NCBI GenBank assembly: GCA_035236585.1
Contig: CP141135.1
Location: 73,819,057 to 73,883,056 of the forward strand
Origin: Warburgia ugandensis
Lineage: Eukaryota > Streptophyta > Magnoliopsida > Canellales > Canellaceae
Length of the DNA stretch: 64,000 nt
Reading direction: 5' to 3'
Part shown: piece by piece, positions 11,136 to 23,954 of the stretch
Position numbering within the stretch: the stretch's first letter is position 1
Layout of the letters: the number at the start of each line of letters is the position of its first letter
Position numbers and translations under genes: made by a program
The notes under the pieces: generated by a model
Databases searched by the model: none
Told to the model about the DNA's origin: nothing
What the model saw: the letters and a program-made list of their open reading frames with translations, nothing else

Positions 11136-11878
11136 AGATTCCTGAACCACCCTGCAAGACAAATTCTCCCATTTGTAAAGATTCATGCTCATGTTTATTC
11201 TTTTACTTCGATGAGATCAATATTACATGGCCTTTAACCTTTTGTGTTTGATATATGTTTGATAGAGATATAGGACCGGTGCATTCGTCAATGACATCTC
11301 CCTCCTCTCAATGGTGATTAGAAACTTGAACCCACGAGCTTATGCTTACCAAACAAAGGACCACATCAACCTGGGAGCAAGTGCCCAAGCCCCATTGAGT
11401 TACAGAAGTTTCAAGAACATCCATAGGAGCCTTCTGACATCTGAACTCAAGATCTACATTTCGAAATTGTGTACAAGAAACGCGACATCCTGCACAAAGA
11501 ACTACAAAAGAGTAACTGCCTCTTTGAGAAATGCAGGAGGGGTAACACTACGACCCCTCTACTACTTCTACGACATTGCAACGCATTGTTTTTATCTGAA
11601 ATGACTCCGAACTTCATCCCAAAATATTCCTACTCCCTTGATTAGATCTCTGACCCAAACAGTTTCAATGAATGAAGTCAAGACTATATAAGAAGTGCGA
11701 TTCCGAAATGCTTTCAGCAAAACTGCCAAAACAGCATACAGAAATCTGATCTCCTTGCATTATCTTCACTGCTGTCAAAATCAGGATCAAGGGCATTTAG
11801 GAAAGATCCTCTATGTCAGAGATGATTACAGCAAAACCAACCCCTTGTATGATGATTAAAAGATCGCAAGAGAACAGG
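11136..11878. other. Intergenic, no confident gene
   Basis: A 97-codon plus-strand ORF (11311-11604) shows no family signature and sits in the region between the transporter pseudogene and the 3' end of the next minus-strand gene. It probably contains that gene's 3'UTR and terminator region. Nothing else is seen. Confidence 0.35.
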
Positions 11879-14800
11879 TTAAACATCCATTCTGTGACAT
11901 GAAATAGCAACTTTTCGCAGCATCTTCAAGTGCTCCGACCCTGAAACATGATAATAGAAAAATGGTCATAGAAAAGATCATGTTTATCACCCCAACTTAA
12001 CAATATCATCTTATACCCGGACACCCCTCTAGAAACCGCAATATATCACTTAGGAACTATAGTCCAGGAAACATCCCAAGATTCCACTTTCATAGTCATA
12101 ATGTGCTCTTTATCCAACAATCTCAACTCCATTTAACATCAACCACAGGCACAAAGGATCATCTGATACCATTGTTGAATCCCCAAACAGGACCAAAAGC
12201 AAAGACTCTCAAAGAAACCAGGCAATAAAAAATTGGAGAAACTAAATGCAATTACTCAAAGAAAGAGATCACTTGATGTACCTTTGCACAAAGCCCTGTA
12301 TCTGATGGATTTCATCTAAACAGATAATCATCCAAGATGACTGCAACAGAAAATTCTCATACACTTTCCTTTATGACTTTCACTCCTTGCACAGCTAAAT
12401 TTCATAATTTGCTTTCTTTGCCTGATGTCATTAACCACAGAATGAATTCAGAAATAAAATTTTGCTAAAAAGGTTATCACTTAAATATATGTAAAATCAA
12501 GGTCAAAATTGACAAATCAATTATTTTAAAAGGTGAAAGAAGGTTCTGTGCTCCTGTAAATAATTTGAGTTACCTCAGAAGCAAAAAATAGATAGTGTTG
12601 CATATAGCAGATTAAGTCTATCTCAGAAGTAAGTTTCTTAATACAACTATTATGCAAGGTAATGAAATAAACAAAACAGTGAAGGCTAGCTCATTCCACT
12701 AATCATAAATAAAGAAAAAAATTATGAAAGTCACATTTCTGTGTACTTTTTGGATGTAAATCATCTATATGTTTTAAATCGTAAACTGTAGTGTAAATAT
12801 TATTACCCTTTTATTCTGAATGCCCATGTGATTACATGCATGTGTCTAAATAGTTTGGATCACTGAACATTTGGAGCTTACAAGTAGATGCATGCACGTA
12901 TAAATGTGGTCAGTATGCACCATACCTAAGTCATAAAAGTTTCATGATACCTGCACATGGGTCACAACTTGCAAGATAGGGTCCATATTCCTATACATAT
13001 GCATGTCTACAATTTGGTTCATACCATTAAAGCAAAAGGTAAAGCATGGAGCAAAGAATTTTCTTAAACTTTGAACAATTTCAATAGGTTATATTGCAAT
13101 TTGAGACAGCACTGTCCCTCCATGTGTTTTCAGCAGATACCAGAAAACCCACTACTCAAGAGCTCTGATACTCATTTTTAGCAAGATAAAATGGTAATCT
13201 TAAAAGCTCTAAAAGATCAAACATCACATGGAGAACATCAAAACAACAGAAAGTTCTAAACACTTAATGTCTAGCTGAACATGTTAAACACGGATCATTT
13301 CACAACATCAAAATATTACCTTCACCATTTTGATGATCCAGCTGTTTTTCAGATGTTTTTTCTACTAAATGAGCATGCCCCAATCGAGCATGGCGTTTTA
13401 ACTCAGTTAAGCGAATTTGTACTTTCTCGGTAGCAGATGTTTGGTCTTCAGTACCAACCGTCACCTGAGTTGAAGGCTGTTGTCTCATAAATTGATCTGT
13501 AATCAATATGCCATCAGTTAGAGGAAAAAAAAGAAGTAAAGATCATTCTCAACAGCATACAAGTCTACAATAGCCATCAGTTAGAGATATTAAAATGAAA
13601 AAAAACAATCAACAACAATGGCAGTCTACAATAAGCATCAGGTACACATGAATCGACAAATGAGAATTAGAATTGTTGCATAGCCGTGTAACCCATAGCT
13701 TTGATGGAAAGGTATTGTTAGTTATGAAGGTAAGTATTTATCCAAATGCCAATAAGAGATGGGCAAAAAGAGGACCATTAATACCACATAGTAAATGACC
13801 ATATTTAGCAAAAAGACTACATAATAATTCTCAATTTCCAGAGAATCAACCTTTCTGACAGCTATTTCCAACAAATTGATGGAAATTATGTCCCATTTCC
13901 AACAGTATGTCACCCACTTCAGCCTTTGTGACTGCAGGAAGATGGCTCCCTCTATCAGCATTACTTTCTTGACCTGCTTGGCCTCTGTTCAGGCATTTAT
14001 ATGCATTTGGCAATGCTCTTTGCTGCTTTATCCGGCGTGCTCTATTTTGTTGTGCAGCAATACGCCGATGTTCCCTTTGCATACACAATTGACATTTAAC
14101 ATACAAGTGCTGTCCATTTTGCACATTAAATGTCTGCTGTAGCCAGTGTTTCTCAGCTTCACACCTTTGTTGCCTCTGTTCCTCAACCATAAGGTGATTA
14201 TGAAATTCTGCAGCACAGCAATGTTTTCCTCTCAGTTGTTTTCTCCGTTTGTAAGTCCTCAATTGTCGCCGCTGGCATGCAACAGCATGGTGACTTCCTT
14301 GCAAACCAGATATCTGAAAATGGCCATCTGGTTCAGATGGTACATGCATTTGCATGGTTGGCACACATATTTGTTCCACTTGTGCAGTGATATGAGGCAG
14401 TTTTCTTGATTCGTCTATCTGCTCATTAGTCCTTTGTAGCCTCAGAAGTTGTGCAATACATTGTGGTGATTTAATTTCTCGGTATCCACAATCCATCTGC
14501 TGTAGTGATTGTTCAATTGCACTCTGCTGCATACTCAGTTTTTCTCTTCCTTCTGTTACTTCTAGCTGTTTTTCTTTAGGAATGGCATTATTTACTTCTA
14601 GCTGTTGTTGTATAGTGCAGCGGAAGTGTTTCCTTTTGTGTCCTCTTTGTTCACCAATGAGGCAGCTTTGTTCTATCTGACTTTGAGCTGCAACATGGGG
14701 ACATAATCTCCATAAAATTCATTTTTGATAAAATTTCAGGAATTTATCTCTACCATGTTTAGGAAAACTAAAAAGCCAATGATAAATAACATGGGTTGCA

Positions 14801-17424
14801 GCTCGGTAAGGCAAATCTATATGACCTCGTGTCTATGAAAAAGCATCATGATGTCAATTTGTAAAGAACCTAAGTCAGTTGACTTGTCAAGAATGAATTA
14901 AAAGATCAGTTGACTTGTCAGAAATAAGTCACAAACAGACAACAGAACAGGCTATGTATCAGCAGACAAATCTGAAAATGCAATAATTTTAATACAGATC
15001 CAGAACACAGTGCATGTGTTGCATGTTGAACCAGCATGGCATTTACAGTCACCCTATTGACACATTAGGTCTGCATGCATCCCTGCAACTCTAGTGCAGC
15101 AAGATGATATAGCAATTAAACTCATAAGATGTCAAAGCAGACTTTCTTTGCAAGGAGTTGAAAAACAACCTTTAAAGGACACAATGCCCTATGAATTGAA
15201 GGGGCCAAATGTTTCTCAAGAACATAAATCCAGTGAATTAAAGTAAAGCCAGTGAAAATTGAGCTCATATATTTACATGATGACTCTTCTGGTGTTAGTA
15301 TTTATTACTGAAAAGTTAAGTTGAAAGCATTGAGCATGAGAGACAATAAAGGGACAGCCCCGGTGCATGAAGCTGCCGCCTATGCAGGGTCTGGGGTAGG
15401 GGTGGACCACAAGGGTCTATAGTACACAGCCTTTACCTTGCATTTTTTGCAAGAGGATGTTTCCATGCCTTGAACCTGTGACCTTAAGTTCACACAACAA
15501 CAACTTTACCGTTGCGCCAAGGCTCCCCTTCAAGTGCTCCTGGCAAATTTTAACTGAATTCTTACAGCAATTTTTTTCTTAAGCAATTATAAAGCATATT
15601 TTATCAAGAAATAAGCAGGAAGAGGACGCAACAGAAGGAAAGGACAAGCTGTCCCGGCAGATAAAATAGAAGGAAAAAGACCAGACAGTGATAGACATAA
15701 GTGACAATGCTTGAATCATATTTTGGACTTGTTTTCAGTAACAAGATAGAAGGGGAGCCTTGGCGCAATGGTAAAAGTTGCCGTCATGTGACCTTGAGGT
15801 CACAGGTTCAAGGCATGGAATCAGCCTCTTGCAAAAATGCAAGGTAAGGCTGCCTACTTTAGGCCATTGTGACCTGCCCCTTCCTTGGACCCCGCATAGG
15901 CGGGAGCTTCGTGCATTGGGGCTGCCCTTTTCTTTCAGTAACAGGATACCTTCTCAAATGCTTTGCTGCAGAAGCATCATCAATGCTGTTAGTTGATGTG
16001 GGCGGATGACTAAAGTTACTACTAGTGACCCTAGATATATGATATGATATCAAGGATATAGAGTACTTCCATTAACATCAAAGGCCACGAGGTCATATTC
16101 CTGGAGTCTCCCTCTACCACAGGATTATTAGATTAGATAATTTCACTTTCTAAGTACTATGATTGAAAGCAACAGAAAAGAGAGATAAATTTACCTTCAG
16201 CACCCTGGCTGTACATCCCTTCAGACATCTGGAGAAAACAATTTGTTCGCTTTGCTGCATATAAATTGGGATAGTGTTCAGCAAATACCAGTAAACTAAA
16301 ACCAGAAAATAATAGGAATCAAGAAAAGGCCACCTTTAACATATTGCTGCCTCATGGTTTGTTTGGTGTGTACCATCTCCAAATTCTGAGCATCTGATTG
16401 CAAACACAGAGAAAACATACAATACACGGTAAATTTAATTCATTCGTGCACTCAAAGGATCAATTTACCGATGAACTAGAGTATACCTTTGTTTCTTCGA
16501 CCCATACATCCATGCGTACCATTCTCATGCATCACTAATGGAGCAATTCCTGACCGTGCTTGGCGTCGGAACTCACTCAAGCGAGTCTTTCTTTGCAATG
16601 GCAGGATGCTCTCTCCAACTTCTAAATTAGATTTTACTTGTGAAGCAAGATGCTGCTCCACAAGCAGCTCATCTGAAATAGAAGCCCAATCCAGGGCCCA
16701 CCCGAATGAATGTTTGATCATTTACCATTAAATGTTTGTCACCAACTATGGGTGTCATAACAAAGATTGAACAAAAGGATGAGAGAACAAAATTCCTTGA
16801 CACTGACCTGCTGAGTTCAATTTGCTATACTTGTTTTGTAATTGAGCTGCAGTTTGGGTGACTTCTGATCCTAATAAATAACAGCCATTAAAGCATCCAA
16901 ATTAACAACCAAAAATCATAAATGAAGAGAGCATACAGTAAATCAAAACTGAAAATCTAAAGAATATGGAATTTAGAGAGCTGGCCTTCATGACTATGAT
17001 TATTTCTGTCGGAGGACTCTAAGTCATATTCTGATTTTGACAGTAATTCAGCTGACTGAGCAAGCATTAGTAGATGATCTAACCCTCCATCAGCATCATT
17101 TCTCTCTTTCACACAATCATTATACCAGCATCTTCCCTCAATTAGTGATGTTCCTTTTTCCTTCTTCCACTTTGTTCTTTTGCAGTCAGGTTGAGATTCC
17201 CAGAGTTTACCAGGCAGTAGACAAAACTTCTGCTGTGCAGGAGACCGGCACTTTTTTAAGTTCATTTGAATCTGCAGATCAGATATCTCCAGTAGTTGTT
17301 GTGCAGCAGCGTCACACAATTTTTCCTTTTGTTCCTCAGAAATTGTATACCGTCTTTTCCGTGAAACATAGCCAAAGTGTTCTCCTAATTCATTAGTCAT
17401 TCTATAATTTGTTAATGGCATCAA
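11879..17424 (-). CDS. Unrecognised multi-exon Gln/Arg-rich protein (model, 627 aa)
   Basis: I do not recognise this protein. Eight coding exons fit together: 17424-16986, 16870-16808, 16672-16487, 16393-16334, 16254-16195, 14687-13851, 13496-13320 and 11940-11879. Every junction splits a codon after its first base, so all internal exons are phase 1-1, and the sum is 628 codons including the stop. All introns end in AG and all start with GT except the first coding intron, which would start with GC. The N-terminal part is basic (SRKRRYTISEEQKEKL). The large exon is rich in Q, R, C and H (REHRRIAAQQNRARRIKQQR). Two related motifs recur: KTRLSEFRRQARSG (third coding exon) and QIRLTELKRHARLG (seventh). 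A nuclear or nucleic-acid-binding role is only a guess from composition. Extra exons could be hidden in the long introns. Confidence 0.55.
15348..15530 (-). mobile_element. Au-like SINE, near full length, older copy
   Basis: On minus it starts with GGGGAGCCTTGGCGCAACGG, so the A-box region is intact. It has a diverged B box (GTTCAAGGCATGG) and ends with GGGCTGTCCCTTT. No convincing target-site duplication remains. It lies in an intron of the unrecognised minus-strand gene. Confidence 0.8.
15752..15932 (+). mobile_element. Au-like SINE, full length, with TSD
   Basis: The element starts GGGGAGCCTTGGCGCAATGG, carries B-box GGTTCAAGGC and ends GGGGCTGCCCTTTTC. The 16-bp flanks TTTCAGTAACA(A/G)GATA at 15733-15748 and 15933-15948 differ by one base, which makes this the best full-length copy in the window. 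It is only ~220 bp from the minus-oriented SINE at 15348-15530, in the same intron. Confidence 0.9.
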
Positions 17425-18160
17425 AAGCTAAGCTACAGTTATCCTGTTCATTAGTTAGCTACAGAAATATTTGCCAAGAAACAATATGGATCAGTTCTTG
17501 CCATTGTTCAGCAGCCATCTGACGTTATTTTAACGCAGAGCAAGATCCTGCTGTTCCTTCTGTTTCTTTGATTGTTTATTGTGCAAAGTAATAATTCCAA
17601 TCTCTGGCCTGCAACAAATTCAGTAGTACTATGTAAAACAAATTGAACTGTCTTTGATTGGGGGAACAAAAAAGGAGTTCAGTAAGACATGATATCCAGA
17701 ATGGGCTTAATATACTTAGCAAATGCATTTTCTTTGATTAACAATAAATCTTTATTGAGAAGAAAACAAGAAAAGAAGGACCAGAGGAAAAGCAAAAACT
17801 ATGAAGTCAAACTAATCTCTGCTAAAGAAGCCATTCATACTAAGAATTATGCTATAAGGACTAATCCAACACTGAATTTGTCATCCAATAAAGCGTGTCC
17901 AGTAAATGCACTGATTCCTCCCGAGCATTTTGGATCTTACAAGAAGGAAGTGCATAAGTTTAATCTGATGCTTTAAATTATACTTAGAATTCCCGTAAGA
18001 GTACATGCTCAAGAGGAGAGGAAGGACTACATGCCCCTTTTTTCAGGCATGATAAAACCTTTTTTTTGTAGATCTAACCCATTCATCATGTTAGGAATGG
18101 GTTAGATAGGCTAGACATCAAATTGAAAGGCGATTGGATGTTTTAAGCCTCTGTTTCATA

Positions 18161-18288
18161 GAAACAACCTCTTCCAAAATGCAAGGCAAGGCTGCGTACT
18201 ATAAGCCCTTTATGGTCCATCTCTTTCCCAGACTCTGCATACACGGGAGCTTCGTGCACTGGGCTGCTCTGTTTTTTTTTTTTTTTTG
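18161..18288 (+). mobile_element. Au-like SINE, 5'-truncated
   Basis: This is the 3' two-thirds of the SINE: ACCTCTTCCAAAATGCAAGG, a diverged GC-rich middle, then CGGGAGCTTCGTGCACTGGG and a T run at about 18271-18288. It lies in the first intron of the unrecognised minus-strand gene. Confidence 0.75.
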
Positions 18289-19014
18289 TCTTTTTCACTT
18301 TATGTCAAAATTCATAATCTTTCACTTAATTTTTTCAAAGACCAAAAATAAGTGATTAGAATCAAACATACACATTAATTGCTCACAGGCTACCTACTTT
18401 TGGTATTTCGAACATGATGAAGGACTTAGATCTACAAACAAAGTTTTACCATGCTGGAAAAAAGAGGCTTGTACTCCTTGCTCTGTGCTTGTGCATGTAC
18501 TCTCACTAGGACTCTTATACTTAATAGCTCTGCTGGTGTAACTTAGACTGAAAAGACATGATTTTTCCCAAAGTAGATGTCATACAAATAAATTGACCAG
18601 CAGTTAAGTGAACCAAAAGGGAACATATCTTTGAATGAAGCATGCCAGTTTAGATGGATCCACCTCAAAGTTAACAGCTAACCAGCCATAATTAATCCCT
18701 TTTTTAATGTGATAACGGTACTTGCATTTCAAATTAAAGTGAAACTATTAAGGATCCAACCATTTCATCCAAATAACAACATAACTATGCTTGTGGAAGT
18801 TTCATTCAAACAACATGACCACCTGCACACAAGATACGAAAAAAAATCTCCAAAACAAGTACCATTCCAATAATTGGGACTGAAGAAAGCAAGACTAAAA
18901 GGTCAAACTCAACTTAGACGCAGTCAGACTCCAAGCCAAAGTATATCACACTTGGTCTAATCATTCAGTTTCACAAATATAATTAAGTGTACATCAGCAT
19001 GTAATACCATGTAG

Positions 19015-19490
19015 CCATCTAACTACAATTTGAGGCCATTTTACCTAGCATTCATGCTGAAATCAAACATGAAAAGATCCAATTGCAACTTGGATTCAAT
19101 TTAGACCTTTTAGCATAATTCATGTATCAAGCTAGACATTGGTCCCTTTCAACCTAAAAACTCCACTACATTGTCCAAACTCATCAAAGCCTAAGGCCAT
19201 TTTAACTAGCATTTCCTAAACTCAAACATGAAAGATCCGATTTCCTAACAAGATTCACTTTCGAACTTGTAAATCAATTCATATATAAACTTGAGATCAA
19301 CTACCCTAAAAACTCAACTAAGTTGTTCAAACCCATCAAAATTTGAGGCCACTAGCATTCGCTAAACTCAAACACGAAAAGATCCAATTCACAACTTGGA
19401 TTCACTTTAGACCTTATATCTCAATCCATCTAAACTAGAAACCAGTCCCTCTCAACCAAGAATTCGACTAAAAATGTCCAAACCCCATAA
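19015..19490. repeat. Three-copy ~155-bp degenerate tandem repeat in an intron
   Basis: Units share TTGAGGCCA...CTAGCATT, then AAACATGAAAAGATCCAATT, AACTTGGATTCA.TTTAGACC and CCCTCTCAACC. The AGGCC anchor recurs at about 19034, 19194 and 19346. It lies about 300 bp from the donor of the 5'UTR intron. Confidence 0.7.
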
Positions 19491-19879
19491 AAAATTTTCA
19501 CAAGACCCATAACGGAACTGACTAATGATTGATCAACTACACCCACAATAATAATACGATTACCTTCCCAAACTAGTTTGATGATCAATCAGCCATAAAT
19601 CTTAGCAAAATGTAGATGGAATTTCAGCATTTTTCCTATTTTTAGTGTTAAATATTAGATTAGATTAGATCATGCAAAAACCCGTTTCAATACAGCAGAA
19701 ATTGCAGTCTATTCTAGTCCAAGGAAGAAGAACTCAACTTGAGGAAAAACAAATCAATTCGAACAAGGAAGATTTGTGACTGAGAAATCTTACCGGGAGA
19801 GAATGGTGCGAAATCTAGGGTTTTTCTCTGCAATTCTCGCGGCCAAACCCTCTGACAGACTCGGCTTATGGACGGACGC

Positions 19880-21713
19880 AATTAAAGAGTTAAATGCCTA
19901 CGTGTTATATGCGCTCTAATCTTGTTGGGAGCGTGGATGGGGGAACTATTATAAGCCGTTAATTATGGAAAGATTAAGATGAGCCGTTGATCATTTATCT
20001 TAAAGGCCTCATTATCGGAAGTTATTAGAAATGAGTACAAACTATAATTGGCAAAATCAAGCTGCCTAACGAACGTTCCCGATCTTGCCTAATGAATTAG
20101 ATTACACCTCTTTTATAATTGTCTTATCAAGGCTTCTGTTCTTGTCATTAAGAACTTCCCTAAAAGCACCAAGGGGCCCACTTCAGATGATCTTAGCACT
20201 TCATTTGTTTTCTCTCGTTTTTGATGACCAATAGTTCAAAAATAGAAAGGACTGGATAATTTTAGCATCTTTATGGTATATGAAGACCTATAATTTTGAT
20301 CACGAGAAACTTGCAGTCAATAACTTTGTATAAACAGTAGTCTAAATTCAACACCTGAAAACAGAGATTTTAGGATGCTAAAATAATTCAATTATCTCGA
20401 TTTTTCATACGTGAAATATTTGTAAGAGGAACTATTAGATGAATAGGTTGGATTATCCAAAATAAACTTTGGATCCATCGAAATATAAAGACGAGCAGTT
20501 TGCATCCCCCGACATATAGGACTCATCTAATGACAAGATTACATTATAATCACATCCAGATGATCTTGGCCTTTGCTGTGGAATTGGATGATCCAATCTA
20601 AATCACGTTGATACGTGATCTAGGACTCCAAATGCACTCATTCTATTCCCGTTAGCAAAATAAGACTTCAATGTAGCACGCAAGTTTGATAGGCGGATCA
20701 TATTGGACACTGCTTTTTAACTTGCAACGCATGCCACAGAGGACCGTTCATAAATAAATAAATATATATGTGTGTGGTAATTTTAGCTATTTATTAAAGA
20801 TATAAAAACAACGGACATTTAATTGGGTGAGAAAATTTTAAAAACTATTTTTTTATTTTTTTTGCATTTTTTTTCGGCCAATCAAATATATATATTTATA
20901 TAGGGGTGTATTAATTTCAGATGTTTATACATGTGTGTGAAGAGTAAGTGACAATTGATTAGTTGAAAAAAAATAAAAAAACAGCAAAAGCTAAAAAAAA
21001 TAGCAGCTAGAAAAAATCACTTACACTTTGCGCGGCATTACTTTACGCGGACAACTCCTTACTGAATTTACCACTATGCAATACTTTTTCAATCTGTATT
21101 CTCGTGACCCACTCGCCACTCAATGCATAAGCTCCCTACTCAATGAAAGGAAACAATGGTACAAGGGTAAGCCCTCGAAGAACTCCTCTTTAGAACCTCA
21201 AAACATGAACTGATTTTAGGGTTGCAGCCTTTGGGGAGAGAAGAAAGGAATTTAGAGTTCAAATCACAGGCTTTAGGGCTTTAAATTTAGGGAGGAAGAA
21301 AGGGAATGAGAGAGAGAGGGAGAGAGAAAAGCACGAACTGAAAACTAGTTCTACTTGAAGGAGAATTTTGGTTCTGAAGTTTCACAGGTTTTTAGGGTTT
21401 GCATTTGGAGGAAGAAGAAAGGAACGGAGAGAGAAGAGGGGTGGTGACCATGAAAACGACCAACACTTGAGTCTATTTTATTTTTCTTCTTTCCCTGCAA
21501 TTTTGGTTTTTCCGTTTTGGATGCAGAAAGAAAGAAGACAAGGCAGACACTGAAAGAGGACAATGAGGGTAATTTAGGAACAACAATGAGAGTAATTTAG
21601 AAACGACAATTGGGGGCTTTTGTGTCAAATGGTTCAAGGACAAGCAAAAAGACTCAGAAAAAAACACCTTTTGCGGGTTCGCTATTTAATCTGTAAATGT
21701 CATCGTATAGTGC

Positions 21714-21756
<43 letters not shown>

Positions 21757-22089
21757 GTGGCGGGACTTAGATCACGTGAAACTCGTCTTACGTAAGGACG
21801 TTAAGACTATAGCATATTTATGTAAGAGTGTTGCTTTTTTTGGAGTATTATCACACAGCTGTCGAGTTCTATTCTTTATTTTAATATTGATAGGGATCTT
21901 TATTTATTCTCAAATTCTTGTCACTATGGATTGTCCTACATGTAGTCATCTGGGAGTGCAATTGCTAGAGCACAAGAGAATGACGATGAGACGTGAAAAT
22001 GTCCACTACCATTTCAACCTCGATGTGTGTAATTGTCTTGCGTCATATGTACAAAGATTGTTCAGGAGATATGTCCATTCACGGGACGC
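19880..22089. other. Intergenic, AT-rich; no gene recognised
   Basis: This region separates the divergent minus-strand gene at 19.87 kb from the PPR gene at 22.16 kb. It includes several homopolymer-rich stretches, an uninterrupted TA microsatellite at about 21719-21752 and GA-rich sequence near 21306-21330. Short ORFs here have low-complexity content and no family match. Confidence 0.5.
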
Positions 22090-22110
22090 GTTATATATAT
22101 ATATATACAA
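22090..22110 (+). promoter_or_regulatory. TATA-box candidate for the OTP85-like gene
   Basis: A TATATATATATATA tract lies about 50-65 bp upstream of the ATG at 22155, followed by a GA-rich leader (GGAGAGAGAGTGAAAGAGACC). The position suits a core promoter with a short 5'UTR, but the TA repeat could be a simple microsatellite. Confidence 0.4.
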
Positions 22111-22154
22111 CTTTGTAGAAGGAGAGAGAGTGAAAGAGACCAAGTCCATCTACA

Positions 22155-23954
22155 ATGATAGCCTCGTTGCGACCTTTCAACTCTACTCCTACGCCAAAAG
22201 CTAACCACTCAAACACCAAAGTAGCCCCCCACTCTTCCCTTTCTCTCCTCCAAAAATGCACCTCCCTTAGAGAATTGAACCAAATACATGCGATCATAAT
22301 CAAAACCCAGCTCCAAAATGACACATCCATCATCACAAAACTCGTAACTTTCTGTTCGAAGGGTCCCTCTTCAACAATGGAATATGCCCAATACCTGTTT
22401 GATCAAATACCCGAACCAGACATTATCCTCTTCAACACAATGGCTCGTGGCTATGCTCGCACCCACGACCCGATTCGAGCCATGCTACTCTTCACCCACA
22501 TGCTCAATCTCGGCATATTGCCTGATAACTACACCTTCCCGTCTCTCCTCAAGGCGATTGCCAGTTCGAAAGCTCTGGAAGAAGGAAAACAAGTTCATTG
22601 CATAGCCATAAAACTCCAATTGCATGACAATATTTACGTCCGCCCAACACTCATAAACATGTATACCGAGTGCGGGGATTTGGAATCCGCTCGACAGCTT
22701 TTTGACCAGATGAGTCCACCTTGCATTGTTTCTTACAACGCGATGATCACTGGATACACTAGAAGTAGTCGGCCGAATGAGGCATTGGTTTTATTTCGAG
22801 AATTGCAGGCCTGTGATCTTAAGCCGACTGATGTCACAATGCTCAGTGTTCTATCTTCATGTGCTTTGTTAGGAGCTCTAGAGTTGGGGAAATGGATAGA
22901 TGAGTACATAAAGAAACATGGGCTGGATGTCTATGTGAAGGTGAACACGGCTCTAATTGACATGTATGCAAAATGTGGAAGCTTGGAAGATGCTGTTCGG
23001 GTCTTTGAGAAAATGGGATCTAGAGATACACAGGCATGGTCGGCAATGATTGTCGCTTACGCAATTCACGGGCAAGGTGACAAAGCAGTTTCTTTGTTTG
23101 AAGAGATGAAAATGACGAGGATTCGACCTGATGATATTACATTTCTTGGACTGTTATATGGGTGTAGTCATTCCGGAATGGTGGACGAGGGACGTCGATA
23201 TTTCTATAGCATGAGAGATCTGTATGGGATTGTTCCAGGGATTAAACATTATGGGTGCATAGTGGATTTGTTATCTCGAGCTGGTCTTCTAGATGAAGCT
23301 TACGAGTTCATCCAGTCCTTGCCCATCAAGCCCACGGCCATACTCTGGAGAACCTTGTTATCAGCCTGTGGTGCCCATCAGAATGTGGAATTAGGGAAGC
23401 GAGTGATCAAGCATATTTTTGAGTTAGAAGACTCCCATGGAGGGGATTATGTAATCTTATCAAATATGTTAGCGGTTGATGGGAGATGGGATGATGTGAA
23501 TTCTATAAGGAAACTGATGAAAGAGAAAGGGGTGACAAAAATACCTGGATGCAGCTCCATAGAGGTGAACAATGTGGTTCATGAATTCTTCTCGGGTGAT
23601 GGAACGCATATCCAATCTGTAGAACTACACAGGATGCTCGATGAGTTAGCGAAGCAATTGAAGTTGGTTGGCTATGTTCCAAATACATCTAGTGTTTTCC
23701 ATGCTGACATGACTGAGGAGGCAAAAGAAGCTAATCTTCGGTATCACAGTGAGAAGCTAGCTATTGCCTTCGGGCTTATAAACACTCCTCCTGGAACAAC
23801 AGTACGTGTCGTGAAGAACCTCCGTGTATGCGGTGACTGTCATACTGCTGCAAAACTTATATCAATGATCTTTGATAGAGAGATAGTTCTTAGAGATCTC
23901 CATCGGTTTCATCATTTCAAGAACGGATTGTGCTCATGCAGGGATTTCTGGTAG
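22155..23954 (+). CDS. OTP85: PPR-DYW RNA-editing factor, OTP85-like
   Basis: An intact intronless 599-aa PLS-class PPR protein, very similar in length and wording to Arabidopsis At2g02980/OTP85, a plastid factor needed for C-to-U editing of an ndhD site. The N-terminus has LREL.QIHA; repeats include [56 protein letters not shown] and [16 protein letters not shown]. The E region has [20 protein letters not shown]. The DYW deaminase domain carries the zinc and catalytic motifs HSEKLA (H531, E533) and CGDCH (C559, C562, H563). The C-terminal tripeptide is DFW rather than DYW, a common variant. Plastid targeting is inferred from the ortholog. I see no truncation or frameshift. Confidence 0.95.
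   Translation: MIASLRPFNSTPTPKANHSNTKVAPHSSLSLLQKCTSLRELNQIHAIIIKTQLQNDTSIITKLVTFCSKGPSSTMEYAQYLFDQIPEPDIILFNTMARGYARTHDPIRAMLLFTHMLNLGILPDNYTFPSLLKAIASSKALEEGKQVHCIAIKLQLHDNIYVRPTLINMYTECGDLESARQLFDQMSPPCIVSYNAMITGYTRSSRPNEALVLFRELQACDLKPTDVTMLSVLSSCALLGALELGKWIDEYIKKHGLDVYVKVNTALIDMYAKCGSLEDAVRVFEKMGSRDTQAWSAMIVAYAIHGQGDKAVSLFEEMKMTRIRPDDITFLGLLYGCSHSGMVDEGRRYFYSMRDLYGIVPGIKHYGCIVDLLSRAGLLDEAYEFIQSLPIKPTAILWRTLLSACGAHQNVELGKRVIKHIFELEDSHGGDYVILSNMLAVDGRWDDVNSIRKLMKEKGVTKIPGCSSIEVNNVVHEFFSGDGTHIQSVELHRMLDELAKQLKLVGYVPNTSSVFHADMTEEAKEANLRYHSEKLAIAFGLINTPPGTTVRVVKNLRVCGDCHTAAKLISMIFDREIVLRDLHRFHHFKNGLCSCRDFW

Larger units (their letters stand above)
17609..19793 (-). other. 5'UTR exon and long first intron of the 12-17 kb gene
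   Basis: On the minus strand a non-coding first exon (about 19870-19794), containing the leader-like AAAACCCTAGATTTCGC, ends at a GTAAGA donor. The acceptor TTGCAG precedes exon 2 at 17608, giving a 2.2-kb intron. Exon 2 carries a short upstream ORF beginning MAAEQWQELIH (stop near 17460) before the main ATG at 17424. The intron holds a truncated SINE at 18161 and a three-copy tandem repeat at 19015-19490. Confidence 0.5.

Noticed and set aside
15720..15800. tRNA gene from the A-box/B-box pair
   Set aside because: The boxes belong to the Au-like SINE with a target duplication; the acceptor stem does not pair.
21620..22204. 194-aa ORF with repeated YI residues
   Set aside because: It translates two TA microsatellites and runs into the PPR start in another frame; no coding signature.
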